Positions 1 to 8,292 of a stretch of 19,159 bases of DNA are shown here, piece after piece. The position numbers were made by a program, and so were the translations under genes. The notes beneath the pieces are model-generated. The model searched no databases. It saw only the letters and a list, made by a program, of their open reading frames with translations, and was not told where the DNA came from. Source of the stretch: CAYMRB01 sp964392615 (lineage in GTDB: Bacteria; Planctomycetota; UBA8108); NCBI GenBank assembly GCA_964392615.1, contig CAYMRB010000169.1, positions 1 through 19,159 on the forward strand. Direction: 5' to 3'. Each line of letters opens with the position of its first letter. Position 1 is the stretch's first letter.

Positions 1-43
1 CCTTTTTCTTGGCAGCCTTCTTCTTGGCCTTCTTCTTGGCCAT
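1..43 (-). CDS. Lysine/alanine-rich protein, N-terminal fragment (cut by window edge)
   Basis: The minus strand reads ATG at 43-41, followed by codons for M-A-K-K-K-A-K-K-K-A-A-K-K-K before the window ends. A Shine-Dalgarno-like AGGAGA lies a few bases upstream on the same strand (around 50-55), which supports a real start. Only 14 codons are visible. Lys/Ala repeats at an N-terminus are seen in histone H1-like or HU-type nucleoid proteins and in nucleic-acid-binding extensions of other proteins. The rest of the protein is needed to decide, so no function is assigned. The AAG/GCC codon repetition makes this end nearly a simple-sequence tract. Confidence 0.6.
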   Translation of the reverse strand, partial: MAKKKAKKKAAKKK

Positions 44-744
44 GATCCGTTCTCCTGATCAGAGGAGCCTAGGAAACAGACGACCTACGGCATCACTCCG
101 GTCCACGGAATCCAACGCGATACGAGCCGGCGCGAGAGAGCGCTGTCGGCAACATTGCCCACAGCGACGTCAACGAGGAAGCGAACCATGCCATTCGCCT
201 CCGCGATGCGATCACTCCACGGCCTTAGCTCGGACCCGACGATTCCAGTGACTCGGTCGTGACCCGTCCTGTTCATGTTCTGCCAGTGAATCCCCCGCAT
301 CCCCGAGTTTCTCTTCTCTATCTCGATCCGGATTCGAGATTCTCTTCCGCTGGCACCGACCGTCGTCAGTGAATGTGCTATCGCGAGCGTCCACAACACC
401 TTGGAGGACTATTTGTACAACATCGTCACGAAAGTAAAGAACAATTTGACAAAAGGCGCGGCTTTTTTCTCATTCGTCGATCGCTGTCTCGTTGGACGCA
501 TTGACGCATCGCGTCCGGTCGATCGCGACGGTGAACGCATCGAGCAGCGCATCCTTCTTCATCGCGTCCTGCCGACAGAAAGCGGAAACGCACCGAACGC
601 GTTCTGCGCACATGCCGTTCTTTCTCGTAGTCGCTGCGCGTTCGTCATCGCCATCGATCGCGACGGACTGCGACGCGGTATCTTGACTGACTGTTGACCG
701 ACGGTCGGCCGGCACGATAAGTTCCCTCCAGGGAGGCTACGAAG
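44..744. other. 701-nt intergenic region, no convincing gene
   Basis: Open frames exist on both strands (for example 85-399 minus and 401-697 plus). They lack ribosome sites, use codons unlike the neighbouring genes (ATA, CTA, AGA, TCA occur) and show no family resemblance. The stretch separates a minus-strand gene from a plus-strand gene, so it should hold divergent promoters. It contains an AT-rich island at about 400-475, a 7-bp inverted repeat with a 7-nt loop at 320-340 (ATCTCGA...TCGAGAT), and a 12-bp direct repeat CGATCGCGACGG at 520-531 and 655-666. I see no RNA gene. Confidence 0.55.
398..475 (+). promoter_or_regulatory. AT-rich island, candidate promoter region
   Basis: This is the most AT-rich segment of the left intergenic region in otherwise GC-rich DNA. 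It contains a perfect TTGACA at 446-451. The hexamer 17 nt downstream (CTCATT, 469-474) is a poor -10 match, and the leader to the first gene would be about 265 nt. A weak AAAAG/CTTTT stem overlaps the same place (451-466). The call rests on base composition and one hexamer only. Confidence 0.22.
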
Positions 745-2025
745 ATGAAGACGATCAGCCCGACCTCGAAGCGACCGGCGACGCGCCTCGCGTGCGCAGT
801 GCTCGTGATCACGAGCGTGTCGTGGGCTGTGCGGGCGCCCGCCGCGGACGACGCCAAGTCGTCTCTGGACCGTGCGATGCAGTACCTGGCCGCGAGCCAG
901 AACGCGGACGGCGGCTACGGTCCCTTCGGCAAGGCCGCGCGCGTGAAGAACGCGTCGGACGTCGGTATCACCGGCTTCGTGATCTATGCGATGGCCTGCC
1001 ATCCGCGTCGCTACGCGGCGGTCGACGGACCGTTCCTGTCGCGCGCGGTCGACTATTTGCTGTCGCACCAGCAGCCGGACGGCGGATTCTACGATCCCCG
1101 CGATCCCGCGCTGCTGAATTACCGCACGTCCGTCGCGATGATGGCGCTCGTTCGCCTCGACCGCGTGATGTACGCGGACGCGATCAGGAAGGCGCAGAAG
1201 TTCATCCTCGCGCAGCAGCGCGACGAGAAGGGCAACTATCTCAAGAGCGACCATCTTTCCTACGGATCCGTCGGCCACAGCGGCGCGATTCGCGGCGATC
1301 TGTCGAACGCGGCGTACGCCGCGGAGGCGATGCACGAATCGGGCCTCTCGGTGAGCGAGCCGTTTTGGAAGCGGCTCGAGGTCTTCGTCACGCGTTGTCA
1401 GAACGTTCCGAAGGTCGACCCGCTCTTGAAGCGTTCCGGTATCGGGACGACCAGCGACTACGGCTTCCGCTACGCGCCGAACGACACGCGCGGTCCGCGG
1501 GAGTCGCTCGACGACGGCTCGACGGCCTACTCGAGCTACGGCAGCATGACGTATCAGGGGCTGAAGAGCCTCCTGTACGCGCGCGTCAGCCGTGACGATC
1601 CGCGGGTGAAGGAGGCGTTCCGGTGGATCTCGAAGCGCTTCAGCGTGCGAGAGAACCCCGGCATGGCGAGCCCGAAGAACCCCCGCGCCGGCCTGCAGGG
1701 GCTGTTCTACTACTACCACACGATGGCGAAGACCCTGTCGGTGTACGGCGAGGCCGAGATCGTCGACGGGAAGGGCGTCCGGCACGATTGGGCGGCGGAG
1801 CTGTCGGCGCACCTCGTCGCGATGCAGAAAGCCGACGGTCATTGGGTGAACTCGACCGGGCGCTGGTGGGAGGATCTCCCGACGCTCGACACCGCGTATG
1901 CGATGATCACGCTCGGCATCTGCTACGAGGAAACCCTGAAGCGCAAGAGCGCCGACAAGGCGCCGACCGCGACGGAAGAGAAGCCGGCCGAGAAGTCCGC
2001 GGACACGCCGCCGGCAGGCAAGTAG
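745..2025 (+). CDS. Secreted prenyltransferase/squalene-oxidase-repeat (toroid) protein
   Basis: The 426-aa product has an N-terminal signal peptide: basic residues, a hydrophobic stretch at about 15-28, and a likely cleavage after the Ala-rich APAA near residue 34. The body carries the QxxDGG-type repeats of terpenoid-cyclase/prenyltransferase alpha-toroid folds: ASQNADGGYG (50-59), SHQQPDGGFYD (107-117), a degenerate copy at about 155-165, and AMQKADGHW (359-367). No DxDD cyclase motif is visible, so an enzymatic triterpene cyclase is unlikely. The fold is seen here mainly as a structural or binding scaffold. The C-terminus (about 400-426) is a low-complexity Lys/Glu/Pro/Ala tail. The start is set by GGGAGG at 731-736, 8 nt before ATG. 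It is first in a five-gene plus-strand run. Substrate and role are unknown. Confidence 0.8.
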   Translation: MKTISPTSKRPATRLACAVLVITSVSWAVRAPAADDAKSSLDRAMQYLAASQNADGGYGPFGKAARVKNASDVGITGFVIYAMACHPRRYAAVDGPFLSRAVDYLLSHQQPDGGFYDPRDPALLNYRTSVAMMALVRLDRVMYADAIRKAQKFILAQQRDEKGNYLKSDHLSYGSVGHSGAIRGDLSNAAYAAEAMHESGLSVSEPFWKRLEVFVTRCQNVPKVDPLLKRSGIGTTSDYGFRYAPNDTRGPRESLDDGSTAYSSYGSMTYQGLKSLLYARVSRDDPRVKEAFRWISKRFSVRENPGMASPKNPRAGLQGLFYYYHTMAKTLSVYGEAEIVDGKGVRHDWAAELSAHLVAMQKADGHWVNSTGRWWEDLPTLDTAYAMITLGICYEETLKRKSADKAPTATEEKPAEKSADTPPAGK

Positions 2026-2060
2026 ACGCGCGCCCGAGAGCCAGAGCATCGGTCGGCGCG

Positions 2061-2070
2061 AGGAGAGGAG
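2061..2070 (+). promoter_or_regulatory. Ribosome-binding site that fixes a GTG start
   Basis: The purine run AGGAGAGGAG sits 8 nt before GTG at 2079 and 17 nt before the in-frame ATG at 2088. The spacing favours the GTG, adding three residues (fMet-Asp-Arg) before the ATG-encoded Met. Confidence 0.6.
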
Positions 2071-2078
2071 TCGAGAAC

Positions 2079-3311
2079 GTGGACAGAATGAAGGTAGCAC
2101 CGCTTCGAGGTCTGCGTTTCGACCTCTCGGCGGCGGGCGCGGACGATGCCGCGGACGTCACGGCGCCGCCGTACGACGTGATTTCCCCCGACGAGCACCG
2201 CGCTCTGCTCGAGCGCTCGCCGTGTAATATCGCGCACCTGACGCTCGGATCCGAGCCCGGTGGGGCGTCGAGCTACGACGAGCGCGCGGCGATCCTCGAG
2301 CGCTGGATCGACTCCGGCGTGCTGGCGCGCGACGGCGAGCCGCGGTTCTACGTGTATACGGTCGACTACACGGTGCCGGGAACCGATCAGCGCGCGCGCA
2401 TGCTCGGTTTCGTCGGCCTCGGCAAGCTCCACGCGTTCGAGGAGCGCGTCGTCCTGCCGCACGAGCAGACGTTCGCGAAGATCGTCGAGGACCGCCGCAG
2501 CCTCCTCGCGGCGACCGGCACGCACCTCGAGAGCATCTTCCTGCTCTACAGCGACGTCGACGGCGCGATCGATGCCCTTCTCGAGGCCGCGGCGAGCGGC
2601 GAGCCGGCCGTGCGCGTCGAGGCGAAGCCCGGCGAGATCCACGCGCTGATTCCGGTCGACGACCCGCAAGCCACGGCGGACCTCGCCGCGCGCATGGAAG
2701 CACAGCGGCCGATCATCGCCGACGGGCACCATCGCTACACGACCTCGGTCCTTCACGCGCGCGGTCTCGCGGAGCGCGGCGAGGCCGTGCCCGGCAGCGA
2801 CTGGCAGCTGATGACGTTTACGAATCTGCAGAGCCCCGGCCTGGCGATTCTCGCGACGCATCGACTTCTCGAGCTCGCGACCGGATCCGCGGCCGACGTT
2901 CTCGGTCGTCTCGACGGCCGTCTCGAGCGGACCGACGGCGACGATTGGGACATCGTGGCCGAGACCGCCGACACGGCCGTGCGCTACCGCTTTCCGGAGG
3001 CGCTTCTCGCGTCCCGCGACGGCGTCGCGCGGACCGGCTACGCCATCCTTCAGGACGTCATCGTCGCCGATTGGCTCCGCGACCTCGCCGGCGACGAGCC
3101 GCGCGTGTCGTACTACAAGGAGGGCACCGGCGAGAACGAGGCGCTGCGTCGCGGCGACGGCGATGTGCTGTTCCGCATGCGTCCGGTCGATCGTCGCGAG
3201 TTCCGCGATGTCATCGAGGGCGGCGAGGTCTACCCGCACAAGACGACGTACTTCTATCCGAAGCTCTGGAGCGGTCTCGTCTTGTGGCCGGTCGAGGCGC
3301 CGACCGCCTGA
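2079..3311 (+). CDS. DUF1015 family protein
   Basis: The 410-aa product has the usual length of the family and its recognisable landmarks. These are an N-terminal APPYDVIS segment (29-36), IADGHHRYTT (213-222) in the middle, YYKEGTGENEA (345-355), and a C-terminal PHKTTYFYPKLWSGLV (386-401). There is no signal peptide or membrane segment, so it is expected in the cytoplasm. The family is widespread in bacteria and archaea and its biochemical role is not established. The conserved GHHR box suggests a catalytic or metal/phosphate-binding site, but that is inference. The start is chosen from ribosome-site spacing; ATG at 2088 is the alternative. It lies 53 nt after the toroid protein and 90 nt before the sugar symporter, probably in one transcript. 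Confidence 0.88.
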   Translation: MDRMKVAPLRGLRFDLSAAGADDAADVTAPPYDVISPDEHRALLERSPCNIAHLTLGSEPGGASSYDERAAILERWIDSGVLARDGEPRFYVYTVDYTVPGTDQRARMLGFVGLGKLHAFEERVVLPHEQTFAKIVEDRRSLLAATGTHLESIFLLYSDVDGAIDALLEAAASGEPAVRVEAKPGEIHALIPVDDPQATADLAARMEAQRPIIADGHHRYTTSVLHARGLAERGEAVPGSDWQLMTFTNLQSPGLAILATHRLLELATGSAADVLGRLDGRLERTDGDDWDIVAETADTAVRYRFPEALLASRDGVARTGYAILQDVIVADWLRDLAGDEPRVSYYKEGTGENEALRRGDGDVLFRMRPVDRREFRDVIEGGEVYPHKTTYFYPKLWSGLVLWPVEAPTA

Positions 3312-3357
3312 AGGCCGGAGCGTGACGGAGGGCACGGACACGGCGGCCCGAATCGGT

Positions 3358-3371
3358 AGGACATCAGTCCT
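3358..3371 (+). other. Small hairpin between DUF1015 gene and symporter
   Basis: AGGAC-ATCA-GTCCT forms a perfect 5-bp stem with a 4-nt loop, followed by only three T. It lies 46 nt after the DUF1015 stop and 16 nt before the symporter's ribosome site (AGGAGA, 3387-3392). It is too weak to call a terminator; it could attenuate or mark an mRNA processing point. Confidence 0.2.
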
Positions 3372-3401
3372 TTCGTAGATTCAGCCAGGAGAACGGACCC
3401 C

Positions 3402-4976
3402 GTGGAACTCGGCCTGGATATCGCGACCTTCCTCGCGTTCTTCGCGTTCGTCGTCGGCTTCAGCATGTTCAAGAGCCGGCGCGGCCGCTCGAGCGAGGAC
3501 TACTTCCTCGCGAGCCGCGGGCTCGTCTGGCCGCTGATCGGTCTGTCGATCGTCGCGGCGAATCTGTCGACCGAGCAGTTCGTCGGCATGGCCGGGCAGG
3601 GAGCCGGCAACGTCGGCCTGGCCGTGAGCTCGTGGCAGCTCACCGGCTCGGTCGGCATCGTGATCGTCGCGTTCACGTTCCTGCCGCGGTTCCTGCGTGC
3701 GGGCATCTACACGATGCCGGAGTACCTCGAGTACCGATACAACTCGACCGCGCGCGCGATCATGGCCGTGTACTCGACCGTCATCTACGTCACGGTGACG
3801 ATCACCGCGGTGCTGTACTCGGGCGGCTTGACCCTCGTGACGATCTTCGGCCAAACCGCCGCGGACGGCGGCGGATCGTGGCTCGGCTTGACGACGGCGG
3901 TCTGGATCATCGGGGGCATCGCCGCGCTCTACACGACGTGGGGCGGGCTCAAGGCCGTCGCGTGGGCCGACTTCTTCCTCGGTTCCGTGCTGCTCCTCGG
4001 CGGCATCGTGACGATGGTTCTCGGCTTCAACGCGTGCGGCGGGGTCGGCAGCTTCGTCGAGCAGAACGCCGAGCGGCTTCACATGTTCCTGCCGGCGGAC
4101 CACAGCGAGCTGCCGTGGACCGGCGTCCTGCTCGGCATGTGGATTCCGATCTTCTACTACTGCGGGCTCAATCAGTTCATCGTCCAGCGCACGCTCGCGG
4201 CGCGGGATCTGCGCCAGGGACAGCTCGGCATCGTGTTCGCCGCCGCGCTGTGGCTGCTCGTTCCGTTCGCGATCGTCCTGCCGGGCATCATGTCGCAGCA
4301 GCTGTACGGCGACACGTTCGACACGGCCGACAAGGCGTACCCGACGCTGATCCGCAACCTCGTCGGCCCGGGAGTGCGCGGCTTCCTGTTCGCCGCGATC
4401 GCCGGCGCGGTGATCAGCTCGCTCGCGTCGATGCTGAACTCGGCCTCGACGATCTTCACGATGGACATCTACGCGCGGTATATCAACCGTAGCGCGTCGC
4501 AGCAGCGCTTGATCGGGACAGGCCGTGCAGCGACGCTGCTGTTCGTCGCCATCGGATGCCTGGTGGCGCCGGCACTGGCCGATGAGCGGTTTGGAGGCGT
4601 CTTCACGTACATCCAGGAGTTCCAGGGCTACGTGTCGCCGGGCATCGTCGCTGCGTTCCTCGTCGGCTTCGTCGTCAAGCGGGCGCCGCCGGCGGCCGGC
4701 TCCGTCGGCCTGCTGCTGAGTGCGCCGGTCTATGAGCTGCTCCGCCGATTCGACGACAGCGTCCTCGGCGTCGAGATCCACTTCCTGATCCGCATGATGA
4801 TCACCTTCGGCGTCGTGTCGCTCGTGATGGTCGCGATGCGGTTGATCGCACCGCTGCCGGAGCCTCGCGAGATTCCGACGAAGCCGGACTTCGACGGGCG
4901 GTCGTCGAAGCTCGCGATCGTGCTCGGCGCGCTCGTCATCGCAGCTGTCGTGGCGCTCTTCGTCTTCTTCGCGTGA
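3402..4976 (+). CDS. Sodium/solute symporter family protein, SGLT-like sugar transporter
   Basis: The 524-aa inner-membrane protein has about 14 hydrophobic segments, the normal length and topology for the SSS family. It closely follows the pattern of Vibrio vSGLT. It has ANLSTEQFVGMAG (53-65, containing the sugar-contacting Asn54 and Gln59 positions), GIYTMPEYLEYRYN (101-114), YTTWGGLKAVAWADFF, then YYCGLNQFIVQRTLAARD, and IQEFQGYVSPGIVAAFLVGF near the end. It should couple Na+ entry to uptake of a mono- or small oligosaccharide. By my recalled alignment the Glu that contacts galactose in vSGLT/SGLT1 is Gln here (Gln79), so specificity may differ. The start is GTG with AGGAGA 9 nt upstream. 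The next gene, a glycosidase, begins 37 nt after its stop, consistent with a sugar-use operon. Confidence 0.92.
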   Translation: MELGLDIATFLAFFAFVVGFSMFKSRRGRSSEDYFLASRGLVWPLIGLSIVAANLSTEQFVGMAGQGAGNVGLAVSSWQLTGSVGIVIVAFTFLPRFLRAGIYTMPEYLEYRYNSTARAIMAVYSTVIYVTVTITAVLYSGGLTLVTIFGQTAADGGGSWLGLTTAVWIIGGIAALYTTWGGLKAVAWADFFLGSVLLLGGIVTMVLGFNACGGVGSFVEQNAERLHMFLPADHSELPWTGVLLGMWIPIFYYCGLNQFIVQRTLAARDLRQGQLGIVFAAALWLLVPFAIVLPGIMSQQLYGDTFDTADKAYPTLIRNLVGPGVRGFLFAAIAGAVISSLASMLNSASTIFTMDIYARYINRSASQQRLIGTGRAATLLFVAIGCLVAPALADERFGGVFTYIQEFQGYVSPGIVAAFLVGFVVKRAPPAAGSVGLLLSAPVYELLRRFDDSVLGVEIHFLIRMMITFGVVSLVMVAMRLIAPLPEPREIPTKPDFDGRSSKLAIVLGALVIAAVVALFVFFA

Positions 4977-5002
4977 TCGGATCGCGCCAGCCGCATCTAT
5001 AG

Positions 5003-5008
5003 AGGAGG
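5003..5008 (+). promoter_or_regulatory. Ribosome-binding site before a double ATG
   Basis: AGGAGG lies 5 nt before ATG 5014 and 8 nt before the adjacent ATG 5017. The spacing slightly favours the second ATG, which would remove one residue from the signal peptide and change nothing else. Confidence 0.5.
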
Positions 5009-5013
5009 AACGG

Positions 5014-8000
5014 ATGATGACAGGGTCGCTACGGAGCATCCTGTGCGCCGTCGCGTGCAACGTGTGCATGGCCGCCGCCGCCGACGACACCGCGCTCGAT
5101 CTGTCCGGCGCTTGGCGCGTGCGGCTCGATCCCGACGGCGTCGGTGCGTCGGAGCGCTGGTTCGCCGCGACGCTCGGCGCGGAGACGATGGCGCTTCCCG
5201 GCACGACCGATCTCGCGCGCAAGGGCTTGCGGCTCGATCGCGAGCGCATGCGCTACGCGGCCGACGTCGACTGGAACTCGTGGCCGGCCTCGCCGGCGCC
5301 GGCGCGCATCGACGAGGCGGGGCACCTCGTCCGCGAGTGGCTCTGGATCGGCAAAGCGTGGTACCAGCGCGACGTGACGATCCCCGCGAGCTGGCGAGGG
5401 AGGTTCGTGCGACTGCGCCTAGAGCGCGTCGTGTGGGGGACGAGCGTGTGGATCGACGATCGGTACGTCGGCTCGGGCGACAGCCTCGTCACCGAGCATC
5501 GCTTCGACCTCGGCGTCCTCGTGCCCGGCACGCACCGCTTGACGGTGCGCGTCGATAACGGACCCCAGCTTCCCATCGGTACGCTCGGCCACGGGTACGG
5601 TCCGGAGACGCAGTCGCGCTGGAACGGCATCGTCGGCGAGCTCGAGCTCGTCGCGACGCAGCGCGCATTCGTCGAGAGCCTCCGCGCGCTGCCGGCCGCC
5701 GACCGACGTTCGATCCGCGTCGAGGTCGTCGTGCGCAACACGACGGGCGCGGTCGTCGCGGGCGATGTCCGGCTGCGCGTGCGCGATCAGGCCGGGCGCG
5801 AGCTCGTCCACGCGAACCGCGCAGTCTCGGTGCGGCCCGGTCGGCAGATCGTGAAGCTCGACGCGCGGCTCGCGACGCCCGCCGCGCCGTGGGACGAGTT
5901 CCACACGCCGCGCTACGAGGCGGTCGCGGCGTTCGTGCCGAGCGGCTCGAACGCGGCGGTCGGCGACGAATTGAGCCAGAGGTTCGGCTTTCGGCACATC
6001 GCGCGCTCCGGACGGCGCATCGAGATCAACGGTCGAACGGTCTTCCTGCGCGGCACGCTCGACTGCTGCGTCTTTCCGCGCACGGGGCATCCGCCCATGA
6101 CGGTCGCGGCCTGGCGCCGCATCCTGTCGACGGCGCAGCGCCACGGGTTCAATCACGTGCGCTTCCACACGTGGTGTCCGCCGGACGCCGCGTTCGAGGC
6201 GGCCGACGAGCTCGGCGTCTACCTCGAGCCCGAGACCGCGTTCTGGGTCGACAACTGGACGCACACGCTCGGCAGCAAGCCGCCGCTCCTCGGTCAGGAC
6301 GCGAAGGTCACGGATTGGGTGCGGCGCGAGATCCGTCGCATCCAGCACGCGTACGGACACCACCCGTCGTTCGTGCTGCTGTCGATCGGCAACGAGTTCG
6401 GCATGAGCAGCGATTGGGAGCTCATCGATCGGCTCGTCGCCGAGGCCAAGGCGCGCGATCGACGTCACCTCGCGAGCGGCACGACGGCCCGCAAGCGCAC
6501 GCCGAGCGACGAGTTCTGGGTCACGCACGCGGTGCACGGAAAGGGCGTGCGCGGCATCGGACCGCCGCACACGAACTGGGACTTCGCGGCCGGCGTCGGC
6601 GCGGTCGACTTGCCCGTCGTGTCGCACGAGACCGGGCAGATGCCGGTCTTTCCCGACTACTCGACGCTGCTGCCGAAGTTCACCGGGCCGCTGCAGCCGC
6701 TCAACTACGAGCGGCTGCGCCGTCAGCTCGACGCATGGGGACTCCTCGACCAGCAGCGCGACTTCGCGCGCGCATCGGCGCGGTTCCAGCTCGTCGAGTA
6801 CAAGGCCGAGCACGAGGGCCTTCTGCGCACGCGGGAGATGGCCGGGTACCAGCTGCTGATGCTGACCGACTTTTCCGGTCAGAGCGAAGCGCTCGTCGGC
6901 ATCCTCGATCCGTTCGGCGAGCCGAAGGGGTTCGTCACGGCGGAGGAGGTGCGGCGCTGGAACGCGCCGACCGTGCCGCTCGCGCGGTTCGAGCGTTTCA
7001 CGTGGACGGCGGACGACGTCTTTCGAAGCGATCTCGAGGTCGCGCATTTCGGGCCCGAAGACCTCGTCGACACGGACGTGCGATGGCGTCTGGTCACGGC
7101 CGGCGGCACGACGGTCGCGAGCGGCGCACTTCCGTCACGGAACATTCCGACGGGCGAGGTGACGAGGTGCGGTGCGATCGCCGTGCCGCTCGCGAGCGTC
7201 GGCGAGCCGACCGCGTTGACGCTGTCCGTCGCCGTCGGGAAGCACGAGAACCGCTGGTCTCTGTGGTGCTATCCCGCTGTGCGCGATGTCGATCGTTCAG
7301 CCGACGCGTTCCGCGGAGCGCTCGTCGCGAAGCACTTCGACGGCGAGGTGCAGCGCGAGCTGGCAGCCGGCGGGCGCGTCGTTCTGCTCGTTCACGGGCT
7401 TGCGAACGCGCAGGTCGGGCGGACGAGTTTCCGCTCGGTCTACTGGTCCGCCGGCTGGTGGGGCAATCGGTTCAGCACGCTCGGCATCGTCTGCGATCCG
7501 CGCCATCCGGCGCTCGCCCGGTTCCCGAACGACGGGCACAGCGACTGGCAATGGTACCGTCTGACGCAGGGCGCGACGACGATCGTCCTCGACGATGCGC
7601 CGCAGGGCTTCCGGCCGATCGTGCAGCCGGTGACGGACTTTCACCATACGCGGCGTCTCGCGCACGTGTTCGAGGCGCGCGTCGGGAAGGGGAAGCTGCT
7701 CGTCTGCGGCTACGATCTGTCCGACGCCGGTGCGAAGCATTCCGCCGTGCGTCAGCTCCGGCGCAGTCTCGCCGAGTACGTGAAGAGTGACGCGTTCACG
7801 CCGCGGCACGAGCTGTCGGTGGCGTATCTCGAGGATCTGCTCGGAGAACTGCCGATGCGCCGCCTCGGCGCGCGCGTGCGCAGCGCCGACAGCGACGCGC
7901 CGAGCTACGAGGCGGCAAACGCGATCGACGGCCGGCCCGAGACGTTCTGGCACACGCCGTGGACCGGTGCGGTGCCGCGCTTCCCGCACGAGATCGTCGT

Positions 8001-8289
8001 CGAGCTCGCGGCGCCGGTGCGCATGCGCGGCGTCCGGACATTGGCGCGTCAGGATGGCAATCCGGGCGGTCGACTGCAGCGCTGCGCGATCGACGTCTCC
8101 TCGGACGGTTCCGATTGGACGCGCGCGGCGACCACGGAGCTGAAGGACGGCCTCGAGTGGCAGGAGATCCCGTTTGCCGCGCCGGCGAGCGCGAAGTTCC
8201 TGCGATTCGTCGCGCTGTCGAGTCATGAAGGCAAGGACTGGGCGTCTCTCGCGGAGCTGGAGGTGCTGCGCGTCGTCGCTCGGGAGTGA
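5014..8289 (+). CDS. Secreted GH2-type glycoside hydrolase with C-terminal F5/8-type-C (CBM32-like) domain
   Basis: The 1091-aa product has a signal peptide ending near residue 23 (MAAAADD). Domains in order are: a GH2 sugar-binding jelly roll (about 25-215, with WYQRDVTIP and the WNGIVGELEL end motif), an Ig-like beta sandwich (about 218-325), and a TIM barrel (about 335-650, FLRGT then HVRFHTWCPPDAAFEAADELGVY). A beta-sandwich linker follows, then a segment at about 763-929 resembling an amidotransferase-like or beta-galactosidase-trimerisation-like fold, then an F5/8-type-C carbohydrate-binding domain (about 950-1088, NAIDGRPETFWHT). The likely acid/base is Glu461 in SIGNEFG, and the candidate nucleophile is Glu539 in VVSHETGQ. 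The family covers beta-galactosidase, glucuronidase and mannosidase activities, and the substrate cannot be read here. It lies between the SGLT-like symporter and a lipoprotein glycosidase, 3 nt from the latter. Confidence 0.88.
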   Translation: MMTGSLRSILCAVACNVCMAAAADDTALDLSGAWRVRLDPDGVGASERWFAATLGAETMALPGTTDLARKGLRLDRERMRYAADVDWNSWPASPAPARIDEAGHLVREWLWIGKAWYQRDVTIPASWRGRFVRLRLERVVWGTSVWIDDRYVGSGDSLVTEHRFDLGVLVPGTHRLTVRVDNGPQLPIGTLGHGYGPETQSRWNGIVGELELVATQRAFVESLRALPAADRRSIRVEVVVRNTTGAVVAGDVRLRVRDQAGRELVHANRAVSVRPGRQIVKLDARLATPAAPWDEFHTPRYEAVAAFVPSGSNAAVGDELSQRFGFRHIARSGRRIEINGRTVFLRGTLDCCVFPRTGHPPMTVAAWRRILSTAQRHGFNHVRFHTWCPPDAAFEAADELGVYLEPETAFWVDNWTHTLGSKPPLLGQDAKVTDWVRREIRRIQHAYGHHPSFVLLSIGNEFGMSSDWELIDRLVAEAKARDRRHLASGTTARKRTPSDEFWVTHAVHGKGVRGIGPPHTNWDFAAGVGAVDLPVVSHETGQMPVFPDYSTLLPKFTGPLQPLNYERLRRQLDAWGLLDQQRDFARASARFQLVEYKAEHEGLLRTREMAGYQLLMLTDFSGQSEALVGILDPFGEPKGFVTAEEVRRWNAPTVPLARFERFTWTADDVFRSDLEVAHFGPEDLVDTDVRWRLVTAGGTTVASGALPSRNIPTGEVTRCGAIAVPLASVGEPTALTLSVAVGKHENRWSLWCYPAVRDVDRSADAFRGALVAKHFDGEVQRELAAGGRVVLLVHGLANAQVGRTSFRSVYWSAGWWGNRFSTLGIVCDPRHPALARFPNDGHSDWQWYRLTQGATTIVLDDAPQGFRPIVQPVTDFHHTRRLAHVFEARVGKGKLLVCGYDLSDAGAKHSAVRQLRRSLAEYVKSDAFTPRHELSVAYLEDLLGELPMRRLGARVRSADSDAPSYEAANAIDGRPETFWHTPWTGAVPRFPHEIVVELAAPVRMRGVRTLARQDGNPGGRLQRCAIDVSSDGSDWTRAATTELKDGLEWQEIPFAAPASAKFLRFVALSSHEGKDWASLAELEVLRVVARE

Positions 8290-8292
8290 CAC

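Noticed and set aside
85..399. Minus-strand frame of 104 codons in the left gap
   Set aside because: GTG start without a ribosome site, codons unlike the neighbours (ATA, CTA, AGA, TCA), and no recognisable family. It remains possible as a foreign or decayed gene.
451..468. AAAAG...CTTTTTT as a Rho-independent terminator
   Set aside because: The stem is only 5 bp and mostly A-T, and no plus-strand gene ends before it.
401..697. Plus-strand frame of 98 codons in the left gap
   Set aside because: TTG start, no Shine-Dalgarno at proper spacing, low-complexity repeats of CGATCG/GCATC type, no family resemblance.
745..2025. Squalene-hopene cyclase or other true terpene cyclase
   Set aside because: QxDGG-type repeats are present, but there is no DxDD motif, the length is about two thirds of a cyclase, and it carries a secretion signal.
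559..2100. Open frame of 513 codons on the minus strand, running from the toroid gene into the left gap
   Set aside because: Arg-rich, no motif, and antisense to a gene with a signal peptide and repeats; a GC-bias shadow.
3381..5249. Open frame of 622 codons on the minus strand opposite the symporter
   Set aside because: The composition is Arg/Asp/Glu/His-rich with no hydrophobic core. The plus strand encodes a clear SSS transporter.
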